In this document: piece by piece, positions 17,064 to 26,936 of the stretch
How positions within the stretch are numbered: the stretch's first letter is position 1
Layout: every line of letters begins with the position of its first letter
NCBI GenBank assembly: GCA_023091735.1
Contig: JALKBU010000203.1
Coordinates: forward strand, 1-61,578
Reading direction: 5' to 3'
DNA length: 61,578 nt
Source of the DNA: Trichomonas tenax
Taxonomy: Eukaryota; Parabasalia; Trichomonadida; Trichomonadidae
Program-made: the position numbers and the translations under genes
The notes under the pieces: model-generated
The model's input: the letters and a program-made list of their open reading frames with translations, nothing else
Told to the model about the DNA's origin: nothing
Database searches by the model: none

Positions 17064-17106
17064 TGAGAGGGTGTCATATCGTTTTAGGTGCACCCTCAAC
17101 TTTCAG
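17064..17106 (-). repeat. Inverted-repeat copy B
   Basis: Read on the minus strand: CTGAAAGTTGAGGGTGCACC, an AAAA-containing core, then GATATGACACCCTCTCA. This matches copy A (14363-14407) at most positions, including CTGAAA, AGGGTGCACC and GACACCCTCTCA. The two copies face each other across 2.66 kb. Confidence 0.6.
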
Positions 17107-18008
17107 GCTCTGCATGATATTTGGCCAGAGGTTTTGCAATTTTTTAAAAAATGAAAAAATAAAATTCAAAATTATTGCATCAAATTGTACTTCTATTCAT
17201 GCTTGTGTGAATTCTTTTAAAAAATTGCATGAGTCCAATGAAATTATAAACTTTCATATTTGAAAAATTGCTATTTATTGATCATAATGCTATGCCTATG
17301 TTTTATTAGTAAAATGGAACGCATTCCATTATTCTCGGTAGGGTGAAAGGATTTTGTTGAGTTTAAAAACAAAAAATCAAAATTGAAAATGATTTTTTTA
17401 TATCAAAGTATTCAATTTCCGAGTGTTATATCTCGAAATTATAAGATTGTTTTGACTTGCGCCCCTTACATGTATTGTTTCTGTAGGCCTATACTACCTG
17501 CTCCCTAAGTTTCAGCCTCATTTGATGTGAAATTTCGAAGTTACCCCCCTTTAGAAAAATGTTGCGAAAACAGTTGCATATGTAAAAAATGTTGGAAGCC
17601 TAATTTTATCAATAAATTCAATTACTTATGTTTATTTTGAGCATTAAACATAATGAAACAAATTCAGATTAACGAAGTAATGATAGTTACCCTTTTATTT
17701 AAATACTGTGATTAATATTGGAATTATCAAGGATTCAATCACATTCCAATATGTTTCTGTGGAGGACTATATTGTCGTGTGATGAGTTGATTTTGAATAA
17801 TTGATATATCGCATTATTTCAAGATAAAATTCAGATTTTCATTCCGTATTTCCGTGGGTAGTCTAAAGTCCTTCCTGCAGCAGATCAATATGATTCGCAA
17901 ATTGGTGGGGATATTCACAAATGATATTGCAGAACAATATAAATTTATCAAACAAACAATATTATAACAAAAAACACTCCTCAGTTGATGATTGAATGTG
18001 GTGAAGCA
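17107..18008. other. Gene-poor stretch with repeat-like fragments
   Basis: No gene. ATTTGGCCAGAGGTTTTG at 17119-17136 recurs with one extra C at 40303-40321. AATGGAA-CGCA-TTCCATT (17313-17330) is a perfect inverted repeat. A relatively GC-rich stretch at 17455-17560 (CCCTAAGTTTCAGCC ... TTACCCCCC) looks like the end of a dispersed element, but I cannot name it. Confidence 0.35.
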
Positions 18009-18509
18009 CTATGGATTTCCGTAGCGAGAATTGGCATCGCATGAACAGTTATTTTGCGGAGAACCATCGCTGATGGTGTTAATTTTCACCCTGGGGACTC
18101 TGGTAGCCTGCTTTGGTAATGGTTTTGCAATATTCGGAATATTCCAAAGGTTATTTATCATCTTGAGGGCAGCATCTCCAAGTTGATTGTCGCCAAGGTA
18201 GATATATGGGTGCAAAATCTGATTACCGAACTCATTTAGTATATCTTGAAAACCTCTAATCTGGAATGATTTCAAGAGGTTCAGTAGTTGAGCGAGTTAA
18301 AACTTCATTGTAGACGTTGAGTGTGGATTTCTCATCTGAGCCACGATTTCTATCACCAAATTTCTTGTTTCAGTGAGCTTGAACTTTTCCATACAATGTT
18401 TAACCACGACAATGTTCTGCATATGTCATCCACCGCCGGGGAAGTTCATTTCTGACACAAGCAACTCATTAGCGGCCTGAAGGTCATTAGGTTGGCGATG
18501 AAAAGACAT
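18009..18509 (-). pseudogene. Decayed protein gene, one frame with two in-frame stops
   Basis: From ATG at 18509 to TGA at 18009, one frame of 167 codons stays protein-like but is cut by TGA at 18428-18426 and TAA at 18299-18297. The three blocks start MSFHRQPNDLQAANELLVSE, HMQNIVVVKHCMEKFKLTET, and LAQLLNLLKSFQIRGFQDIL. They are amphipathic and helix-rich, like an alpha-solenoid or karyopherin-type fragment, but I do not recognise the family. There is no frameshift: both breaks are single-codon stops. The C-terminal end is Ser/Asn/Cys-rich and probably runs past the true end of homology. A recently inactivated gene or 5' fragment is the simplest reading. Confidence 0.6.
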
Positions 18510-21108
18510 ATGTTTTGAATAATAAAAAATTGAAAACCAGCGTTGGACATTCAATAAATTTGTCTTTATATTCTATTTTATCTTTTCAAATATAAGACAT
18601 CAATAATTCCTTTTATAACGTTGGTAAAGCATTCAAAAAATTGAAAACCGCATATGTTAATATTCTTGTTATTAACGGTGATAGTAAACGAAATTTTATA
18701 AGATCGTTAAATAGAATATTCGTATTTCCGAATTTTATAATGAATTACATTAAAAGTAATTTGAATAATATCTGAAAAACGAATTTTTCTCTATTTTTAA
18801 TTAAAACTGGTGTATAATGCCAATGTTACAGTAAAATTTGATCGATACGAAAATTCATGCGAGCATATTGAATTGAATTTTTGAGGCGAATGTAAAATCA
18901 ACGAATTTAATATGATATTCACACAATATAGCAAATTAATATTCGCTAGAAATTACAAATTGACACTTTTAGATGGAAGTATAGAAAATAAAAATCAAAG
19001 GATAAGCAGGGATCAACATTCTATATATGATTTTAGATTTTTCCGATATCTGTGCTTTTAAATTAAAATTGACACGGATATACACTTTAATTTTATCTTA
19101 AGATATTTTAAAATATACAGCAAAGACAAATAATTAATTATAATTTATGTAAATTGATAATTTTTTGTTTTATAGATTCCTTATAATATATAGATTACAA
19201 TTTCTTCGATATATCAATATCAGTTTTGTATATGGTTTTCAATTTTCAAATCCATCGTAAATATATCGAATAACAAATGAATAAAAAAATTATCGGAATA
19301 TTTTACACTACCTCTTCTCGGGGCTGAAAATATGTATAATACTTTCTCGATCAACAAAAGTCGATTACAGTAGGGATTTTTTGGATGATAACATGATTGC
19401 CAACTATACTATGTCAGTGGAGGTAATAGAACAAGTTTTATCTTTCCAATTCTAATTCCTTATTATTCAAGAATAATTGATTTGCTTTATAAGGTATAGT
19501 CGCCTCTAAATATTACATATTACTAGTAGTATAGTGATTTTGTAACATGAAAAATCTCATTTTACCTACTTAATATTATTCGCCAATATTTTAGCTTATA
19601 TCACACAGCAGTTAAAATACGTATTCATATACAAATAAACTATCTTTTTATCATACAGATTATACATATCTTCAGATTATATAATTTGTTATAAAATCAT
19701 AAGGGTAAAGAGGTATAAAACAAATCTTATTCATCAAGGTCATATGTATCGAAGTACAACTTTTGGTTTCATGTGTGACCAATGATGACACACAATTTAA
19801 GTCAAAATATCAACTGGAAACTTTGATCAGCAACTAGTTTTGAAGGATGCCTTATGTTAGGATACATTCTAGGAGTTCAGATCAGCTGAGTTTTCCCTGC
19901 TGGATACAAGCTAACAAATATAAATTATCAAAACTAAAATATTTCGTAAAAATAGGGAATCGAAACACTATGATTTATTTTCGCACCATAGAGCCAATAC
20001 ATTTCAAATAATCTGAAGCCAAAAGACAGTTTATACGAAAATATTTTTTTCAAAACTATTTAACTATCATGATTCTCTATTAGACATAGATTAGATTGGA
20101 CACAAGCATTTATATTTTATTTCGAATGAAGTTTGTAAAAGTTAAATTTACAAGATTAAAAAAATCAATTCGAATCTAAGATCAGATATGGTCAGCATAT
20201 TCATATATTCGGATAGCAATATTAAATCTAAATACTACAAAGTCAAGGCTAAATCGTTGAATCAATTCATCAAGTCATAAAATTAAATTAAAAAAGATAT
20301 GTTTTGATTTCTCTTTGACATACACATTTTTGGCAGCAAGTCAGACTGCTGCTTAATTTTTGAAGCGATGTTTTTGACTTTGAAAACAATATGAAAGAGG
20401 ATGATTATAAGGTTAAGTTAGATATTTTACCACCAAAATAGTCGTTTCGGTAGTGCCCCCGCTCACCACCAATGAATGGAGTAAAAAAATATTTTGAAAA
20501 TGAATGTTTCAAATAAATAAAAAATTAAAATGGTTTAAACCATTTATTATCAATTTTTTAGCCTTTTCTCTTGAAAGTTATAACACTTGATGCGATGCGT
20601 CTACTTACCGTAGTCAAATTTTCGATATTTTTGATAAGATAAAGTAGAGAATGCTACATAGGTTAAAATGCAAGAAAATTAATTTGTGAGTCTTATCAAA
20701 TTTAGGGAGTTTTCAAATGAATGAGAATTAAAATTACAGATAATTTAACTCAATGAAGGATGTTAAATAGAAATATGACCGAAACAAAATTATTTATGCA
20801 GTTTATCAAAAATTGAATGATGTCTTAAATTTTGATTGAAATTTTTTGTAGCTACTCTCAATTTTTCAAAACTTTTTTCCTGCATTGTTATCATCCTTTA
20901 TCATACTTTATTAGATTATCACATATATCTCTGAGTACTGAACCATCGATAGCCGATTCAGCTCTAGTGTCCATAACTCTAAACATTTTACTTATTTCAA
21001 TAAAATCATTTTAAAATATGTAAAAAATCAATAAAATCAACAAAAATAAAAATTGATCATGAAAGTAGGTCTATAGAAACATTTCTGCATATTTCGATTT
21101 GATCAAAT
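18510..21108. other. Large gene-poor region, 2.6 kb
   Basis: Very AT-rich, no frame above about 60 codons with any protein character, no clear repeat array. A small GC-richer patch lies at 20440-20475 (AGTGCCCCCGCTCACCACC). Nothing else can be supported. Confidence 0.5.
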
Positions 21109-21585
21109 TCAATCAAAATAATCAAATGGGAAAATTTCTCTGTAAGCAGTATCAAATAGTGACCCTATATCGACCAACTCCTCTTTCTTTGGAACTATGA
21201 TTGGCCTATTTTGGCTTTTAATTGTTTCTTTGTAGATTTTGTAGGATTTTTTATCCATTTTGAGCCACTTCTCATGTACTTCGAGTATTTTAGGTTCAAT
21301 TGTACCCCAGTTTTCGCAAAACCAACAGATCAAAGCTTCAAGTTGTCTCTTTGCACATCTATCGAGTGGTTTTTTGATATTCTTTGCCAATTCTTCAGCA
21401 AACTTCAGCAGCGGCTGTCTTGTGTGGCACATAGGTAGGGACAACAAGAATTTCTCTAATTGGTCATACATTGAGCCCACTTTCCTTCTCCTTTTGGCAA
21501 GTTTCTCTCTATTGGCTTGGTAATCCTTAGACTCTTTCCTCCTGACTGGCAGGCGTTGTATGATTATCGGGTAATTGGCACTCAT
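21109..21585 (-). CDS. Small basic protein of unknown function
   Basis: 158 aa, MSANYPIIIQRLPVRRKESK... with a basic patch (KLAKRRRKV, residues ~28-36). A helical middle follows (PLLKFAEELAKNIKKP, then DRCAKRQLEALICWFCENW). The C-terminus is acidic and aromatic (YREIFPFDYFD). I do not recognise a family. The compact RCAKRQLEALICWFCENW segment looks conserved rather than random and may be a DNA- or RNA-binding helix. It stands alone in a gene-poor region, yet it has a good initiator: TCATTTTC on the minus strand at 21600-21593, 8 bp from the ATG. That supports a real transcribed gene. No signal peptide or membrane segment. Confidence 0.65.
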   Translation of the reverse strand: MSANYPIIIQRLPVRRKESKDYQANREKLAKRRRKVGSMYDQLEKFLLSLPMCHTRQPLLKFAEELAKNIKKPLDRCAKRQLEALICWFCENWGTIEPKILEVHEKWLKMDKKSYKIYKETIKSQNRPIIVPKKEELVDIGSLFDTAYREIFPFDYFD

Positions 21586-21592
21586 AAATCCA

Positions 21593-21600
21593 GAAAATGA
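21593..21600 (-). promoter_or_regulatory. Initiator of the 158-aa gene
   Basis: TCATTTTC on the minus strand, a full TCAYTTTY match, immediately upstream of the ATG at 21585. Confidence 0.6.
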
Positions 21601-23913
21601 GTGAATGTTTGATTTCTCTGAAAAGTCACTGTGAACAACAATTTTTTTTTCTTGTGTATTCTTTCCCGTTCACAGAAAAGCTGGCTGTATACAAATGAGA
21701 GGACTCAGAATTTTGTTACAATGCTCTTTTTTAAGTTAGTTAGGATTTTTTTGTGAGCAGTCTTTTCATCCAACAAACCGAAAATGAGGGTTGCTTGGGC
21801 CAAAAAGTTTTAGAACTCGCGTGCAAACAAGAATTTTGAGTGATATCTATCATTATTTATAATGGAATTATTTCTCAATTATTAGAGAAAATACGTCACA
21901 ATCTATTCCGTTATCCAGTGGCTATCCAGCTGTGAAACTAAAAGAGTAGGTTGCCGTAGTAGTTATAAAAACATCAAACAGTTTTATTCTAAATATAAGC
22001 CTAATTTGGCGAATATACAGATTGCGTATAATCTTGGATGACAGTGAATGTAGTCCTGTAAATAGGAGAATGGAAACGTAGCATTTTTGATATTATTTTT
22101 TAATTAATTAAAAATATCTTATAAATTATCAATTAATAATGAATTAAACATTAATCTCCATCATTTCAACAATATTTTGAACCTGAATATGATATTCGGA
22201 GAACTTTTGACTGAAATTGAACATTATCAATATTCAATATAAGATAAATTATGAGATATATTCAATAATAATGATTGAAAACCTAAGTTTGCCGTCAGGC
22301 GGCCGCTCTGACCATTCTAGATCTTCTCTCAATCCAGATTTTTGAGATGAAATAAACACAATTTGTGTATTTGGTTAACTCTAAATTTTTTTGAGCCACC
22401 ATAAAAACTCCATAACAAATTTCTAGTATATAGTATAAATATAGCAATTATAAAAATTTTACCATAAAATACTTTTTTTTTGAAAAGATGTTTCCATGAA
22501 ACGGCAAACGACAAGACAATTTATTGTAAATGTTTGGATAATAAAATAAGAATGAAAAGCACAGTTTTATGACGATAGAATATTAACAATAATTCAGATG
22601 GCAAAAAAAATTCAGGGGAAAAATGAATCCATTATCAATTTCAGTGCTGAAAATGAGATAAGGTTAATAAAATGAAAGCAAATACTGTGCTGTTATCCTT
22701 GGATAATGAAGCAGGAATCGGTTTTATGGAAACAATATTACAAAAATATAAAAGTTATCGTAATACAATGTTTATTATTATGTCAATTAATGTCTATTTT
22801 TGAAGAAAACAGTCAAAATTTGCTCTTTTACGAAAAAATTTTCCCACTCTTTTGTTATGGTATATTCCATGTCTATGCAGTACAATTAAGCTATATTCGC
22901 AATAAAACGAGAAAATAATGCATAATATAAGAAAATTGATTGGTAGTTTCAACGTGTTGTGCCAATAACCCACGACTCAAGTGTACATAAAAGCCACAAA
23001 ACAGCGAAATTCCGAGAAAAATAGGATATAAGAATTTGTTTTATTTAGTTAGAATTTTGATCTTCTGTTCTGCGTATGGAGAATCGCTTTTCCGGGCAAT
23101 GTCTGGATACCGGTAATGTAAAATTTGTGGATTGTTAGAGTTAAATTTTTACCCAAATTTCGAAGGAAAAAGCATTTCAAGATTTCGAAGCATTACAATA
23201 TTTCTCCTACCGGGGCTCTAGTTTCGACTTATTTTTTCGGTCTCATATTATCACTTCCAATTAGAGGCGTGTGTTGCTCTCCAATACAAGGCAGCTGCCT
23301 GTATCTCTGCTTGTATATGTGTTATGCACGAAAATTCACGTCGTAAATTAAAATTGACTTTAAGCAAAGTTGAAAGCATGACATACCATTTTCATCGTAA
23401 ATTCATAATGCCAAGATTTATGGCAATAATTTCCAAATATCTGGAGAGGTATATCTTGATTATTGAAAATCGATAAATTAAATCTTTATTAAAAGACAAT
23501 TTTTATGCAAATGCAATAAAGCATATGATGTTTGCACTATCAATTTTATATTTAATGATATTTTTTCAATATTTTTCTATTTTTAGTTAAATAATAGCAT
23601 TGCAAAACCCAACAACCTCAAGGTTCGAGTCCTCATGACAACAGAATTACATCATCATATATCTAATTCATAATCAAACGCAAAATCATTTCATCATGTG
23701 ACACAAATGACACGCATTGAAAGACTTTTAATATTGCATCATATTTTTGAGTGTCAGAGAATTCGAAAACGAGAAAAATAAAAACGAAATGTTGAATAGT
23801 CAACAAATTAGTGACAAAGAGTTGAAAAAAACTCATTGAATTATTGAAAGAAAAGAGTAATTTAAATATATAACGATAATTTATGTGATTTTTCAAAAAA
23901 TAAAAGCAAAAAT
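21601..23913. other. Gene-poor region, 2.3 kb
   Basis: No gene. GTCAG-GCGGCCGC-T-CTGAC (22294-22312) is a GC-rich near-palindrome in AT-rich DNA. AGGCAGCTGCCT (23289-23300) is a perfect 12-bp palindrome. GGTTCGAGTCC near 23613 matches a tRNA B-box, but no tRNA can be folded around it. A 73-codon frame at 23125-23346 and a 95-codon minus frame at 23663-23950 show no family signal. Confidence 0.45.
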
Positions 23914-25701
23914 TTATTGTGCGAAAGCAAGGTAATCGCGGATTGTGCAAGCAGTTGGCTTCTGTTCTGTAGAGTATCTTCTGAAGATTGTGATGGCCTC
24001 GTGGACATTGATCGAGAGACCGACAGCCTCGAAGATAGCCTGGAGTCCCTTGGCGTCTATCTTGTTGTTTGTAGCGTATTTCTTGAAGAGGTCTGTTGTA
24101 TCCTTGCCAGATCTCTTGATAGCCGCTCTGAAGTCTGTGACAATTCTGTTGAGGTCCGCCTGTGGGAAGTTGTCTGGATCAGCTTCCATGAATGAGAGAG
24201 CGTATTCTGTAGCTTCATCGAGCTGGAACTTGCTGCAGTTGATTGTCAAGACCTTGCCGATCTCGAAATCACTAGCCTGGAATGGCTTGCCCGTGTCTGG
24301 GTTCGTCATCTTTGTTCTGTTCAGCCACTTGCCGGCGACGATACCAGAGTTTCTTGCCGGTGGCTCGAAGACCTGGATTGTGTCATCGGCCATGAAGTAT
24401 GTGAGGATGAAGCTTCTACTTGCATCGACAGAGTTGCGTGTGACCATGTGGCACTTGAATCTCAAGATGTCGTTGGAGTGCTTCAGGAGCTTGACCTGAT
24501 CCTTTGGAGCTGGCTTTGGATGCAATGAGAGGCAAGATCTCATTGAGTCCTCATCACTGCCGATGAGTGATGGCGGTGGGACTTCGAACTTGACCTGTGT
24601 TGGCTTATCCTCAACAGTCTCGTGAGCGACTGGCTGCATCTCCTCCTCGGAGTAGCCCATGTTCTCGACGTACCAGCGGCGTGTGTATGGATCGCAGTTG
24701 AAGATGTGCATCGTGCGGCCGAGGATCTGGATGTCATTGCCGATGTGGAGGTCTGTTGGTCTGAAGTAGTTCTGAGCTGGAAGGAAGCGTGGATCGTTCT
24801 CACTGAGTGAAAGGAGACGCTTTGGAATCTGTCCGCGCTTAACGAATGATGGAACTGGATCTCTGCCGTCGTTCTGGTGGCGGACTTCGAGGACTTCCAT
24901 TGTGTCATCACTCAAGTAGTAGTGGATGACGAACTGGCGAAGATCACCGAATGGGCGATCTCTGTTATCCCATGTTGCGTAGAACCTCAAGACGTGGCCA
25001 TCGTTGGCGAGGAACTGACGAAGCTTGAGCATTTCTGGTTTTGGAACACCACGATTGCGGTGGGTCTCCGCGTATTCGATGAGAGTGCGCTTTGTGATAT
25101 ATGGATCATCTGGGATAGTTTCGTCTGTTTTTCCGTCGCGATTAAGCTTGTCTAAGAATTCATGTGTGAACTTATCTGCCTCTTGAATGAAATAAGTGCG
25201 ACCATAAAGAGAAAACTCGTCTCCGATGTGGAAGTCGCCTACGTTGACGTAGCTGTCGTCATCCTTCTTAGCGCGGTGGCGGCGAAGGAATGTGCCCTGT
25301 GGAATACCGCTGTTCTTCACGCGTGGCTCGACAATTTCAATTGTATCATCTTCAAGGAAGAAAAGAATCTTCACTTTACGAACGCGATATGTCTCTTGCT
25401 GGCTGCTAAAAACTGGCTCCTTGAAGTAGCCGTAGAAGCGTAAAACTTGGGAACCAAATGCAACCCAAGCAGGGACTGTTTCTCCCTCTTGGTTGTTGTC
25501 ACCCATAGCCTGATTGTATATTGTAGTGCTAGAAATGGCCTCCTTCGGCGGAAGTTGGCCAGGAAGCAAAGTGCCGCCAATACCCGGCGCGTTCTCGTGA
25601 ATGGCCATGCCACCATTCTCGAAAACAAGGGCCTGGCTCTTTTGGAAACGTGTCTGTGTTGGGTCAGGGAATGTATGTCCTGGAAGAAGTGGAAGAGTCA
25701 T
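23914..25701 (-). CDS. EFHC1/Rib72-like microtubule inner protein (three DM10 domains, EF-hand end)
   Basis: 595 aa. Three DM10 domains are clear by their repeated pattern 'VLRFYGYF...R.VKILFFLEDDTIEIVEPRVKNSG...GTFLRR'. They lie near residues 60-170, 215-320 (VLRFYATW ... DDTMEVLEVRHQNDGRDPVP) and 390-490 (ILRFKCHM ... DDTIQVFEPPARNSGIVAG). The last ~100 residues form a helical EF-hand-like region (FKKYATNNKIDAKGLQAIFE), with degenerate Ca-binding loops. Rib72/EFHC1/EFHC2 line the lumen of axonemal doublet microtubules. The frame extends to a GTG at 25737; the first ATG, MTLPLLPGHTFPDP at 25701, starts with the N-terminal motif expected of the family and is chosen. Codon use is GC-richer than the surroundings, suggesting strong expression. 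Confidence 0.92.
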   Translation of the reverse strand: MTLPLLPGHTFPDPTQTRFQKSQALVFENGGMAIHENAPGIGGTLLPGQLPPKEAISSTTIYNQAMGDNNQEGETVPAWVAFGSQVLRFYGYFKEPVFSSQQETYRVRKVKILFFLEDDTIEIVEPRVKNSGIPQGTFLRRHRAKKDDDSYVNVGDFHIGDEFSLYGRTYFIQEADKFTHEFLDKLNRDGKTDETIPDDPYITKRTLIEYAETHRNRGVPKPEMLKLRQFLANDGHVLRFYATWDNRDRPFGDLRQFVIHYYLSDDTMEVLEVRHQNDGRDPVPSFVKRGQIPKRLLSLSENDPRFLPAQNYFRPTDLHIGNDIQILGRTMHIFNCDPYTRRWYVENMGYSEEEMQPVAHETVEDKPTQVKFEVPPPSLIGSDEDSMRSCLSLHPKPAPKDQVKLLKHSNDILRFKCHMVTRNSVDASRSFILTYFMADDTIQVFEPPARNSGIVAGKWLNRTKMTNPDTGKPFQASDFEIGKVLTINCSKFQLDEATEYALSFMEADPDNFPQADLNRIVTDFRAAIKRSGKDTTDLFKKYATNNKIDAKGLQAIFEAVGLSINVHEAITIFRRYSTEQKPTACTIRDYLAFAQ

Positions 25702-26196
25702 TGAGATTGGTTTTTTATAACGTATTATAACCGACACTTTTTTAAAGTTTTTTTCTTATAAATAATAGGGGGAGTCACCATTTTTTGTTATTGGATATTA
25801 TATTAGCAAGGAGTTATTGATTCACTTTTCTAAATATATCTACGTTAAAATTTGAATTATATAACATAGAAAATCAATTTTTGTGTTAAAAATATCAAAT
25901 ACATACTCTATACATGATACTACATCTCAAAAATAAACTATTTTAATCTTTTATTAGATAATAAATTGATTTATAATTTTCAACTTTAAATTTAGCTCTG
26001 AGGACTTAATATTTAATAGAATGAGTGCAATGGGGATTATAGAAAGATACTGTGTGAAAATATTATTAAATATTAATGTGAGAAAGAATAAGTTTAGTAT
26101 AACATATATAAACAGGAGGTGGGGTTGTTGGTGAATATTCGATGTGTTGAATCAGAGTTTTGAAAAATATCAAAAATTAGTTTGTGAAAATCGAAA
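25702..26196. other. Intergenic region
   Basis: About 495 bp, AT-rich, between two minus-strand genes. No gene, and no clear initiator for EFHC beyond TCA directly before its ATG. Confidence 0.5.
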
Positions 26197-26892
26197 TTAT
26201 AGCTGGGGTTGGTGAGATTTGGCGTATTCAATCGCAGTTTTGCGCAGTTTGATGACGGATTTCCCTTGTCCGACTGCGGCAAGATTATAAGCGAACGCAG
26301 GGATGTTTCCGCCGATTTCGCTGTGGAGAACGAAGCTCATAATCGTTCCGTTTTTGTTGTTTGGGTCGTTTTCGAAAATGAAAGCTTGCCACTTCATCTG
26401 GCCGCGAACGAAGCCCTTTCTCTCAGGCATTATCTTGTCGCAGACGATGGAAGTGTGCGTGTAGCACAGTTTGCCGTACTTGGAGATCACCTTTCTGTAA
26501 ACGAGGAAATCTCGACCAGAAACGAGAGGGAATGGAGAGGGTGTCGCGCAGTACATGAAAGCGCGCGCAGTAGGGTCGCTCTCGTCGTAGTTGAACAGTT
26601 TTCGCTCCAGAAGTCCTTCGTTCTCTGACTTTGGTGTATCAGGGGTAATTTCGCTGCACGGGATTATCGCTTCGAGCGCAATCTTCGGAGGAACGGGGAC
26701 AGAAATCGTGGCCTTGATCATGTCGTAGGCGCTCCCGGAAACGCGGCGAACAAAGATTTTGCAGCCGTCTGCTTCGTCCCGCGAAAACTGCCAATCCGGA
26801 CTGTTGAGGTTGGAGAGGATGTCATCGTTGACTTTAGAGAGGGCGTCGTCGAAGAGAGAGTACTCTTCGGGCGGAATCTCGACTTTGAACAT
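26197..26892 (-). CDS. START-domain lipid-binding protein
   Basis: 231 aa forming a single START domain. Landmarks in order: WQFSRDEADGCKIFVRRV near 34-50, an ISVPVPPKIALEAI strand-helix, then a core PFPLVSGRDFLVYRKV (~117-132, the usual VSxRDFxxxR motif). MSFVLHSEIGGNIPAFAYNL follows at ~190-208 and a C-terminal lid helix ends the protein. START proteins carry a lipid or sterol in a hydrophobic pocket for transfer or sensing; the ligand cannot be told here. No membrane anchor, signal peptide or extra domain, so it resembles a minimal cytosolic STARD type. The ATG lies 44 bp from the end of the pseudogene upstream of it. Confidence 0.85.
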   Translation of the reverse strand: MFKVEIPPEEYSLFDDALSKVNDDILSNLNSPDWQFSRDEADGCKIFVRRVSGSAYDMIKATISVPVPPKIALEAIIPCSEITPDTPKSENEGLLERKLFNYDESDPTARAFMYCATPSPFPLVSGRDFLVYRKVISKYGKLCYTHTSIVCDKIMPERKGFVRGQMKWQAFIFENDPNNKNGTIMSFVLHSEIGGNIPAFAYNLAAVGQGKSVIKLRKTAIEYAKSHQPQL

Positions 26893-26936
26893 GAAAAAAT
26901 TAAAAATAAAACGAAAATTGTTTACCGGAATGATGC

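Noticed and set aside
23580..23650. Possible tRNA around GGTTCGAGTCC
   Set aside because: The B-box is exact, but the T-stem pairs only three of five positions. No matching acceptor arm or A-box is found upstream, so at best it is a relic.
24540..24911. Frames on both strands inside the EFHC gene (and similar ones inside HYDIN, NuoE and others)
   Set aside because: Shadows of the real genes, which have GC-richer third positions and full domain content.
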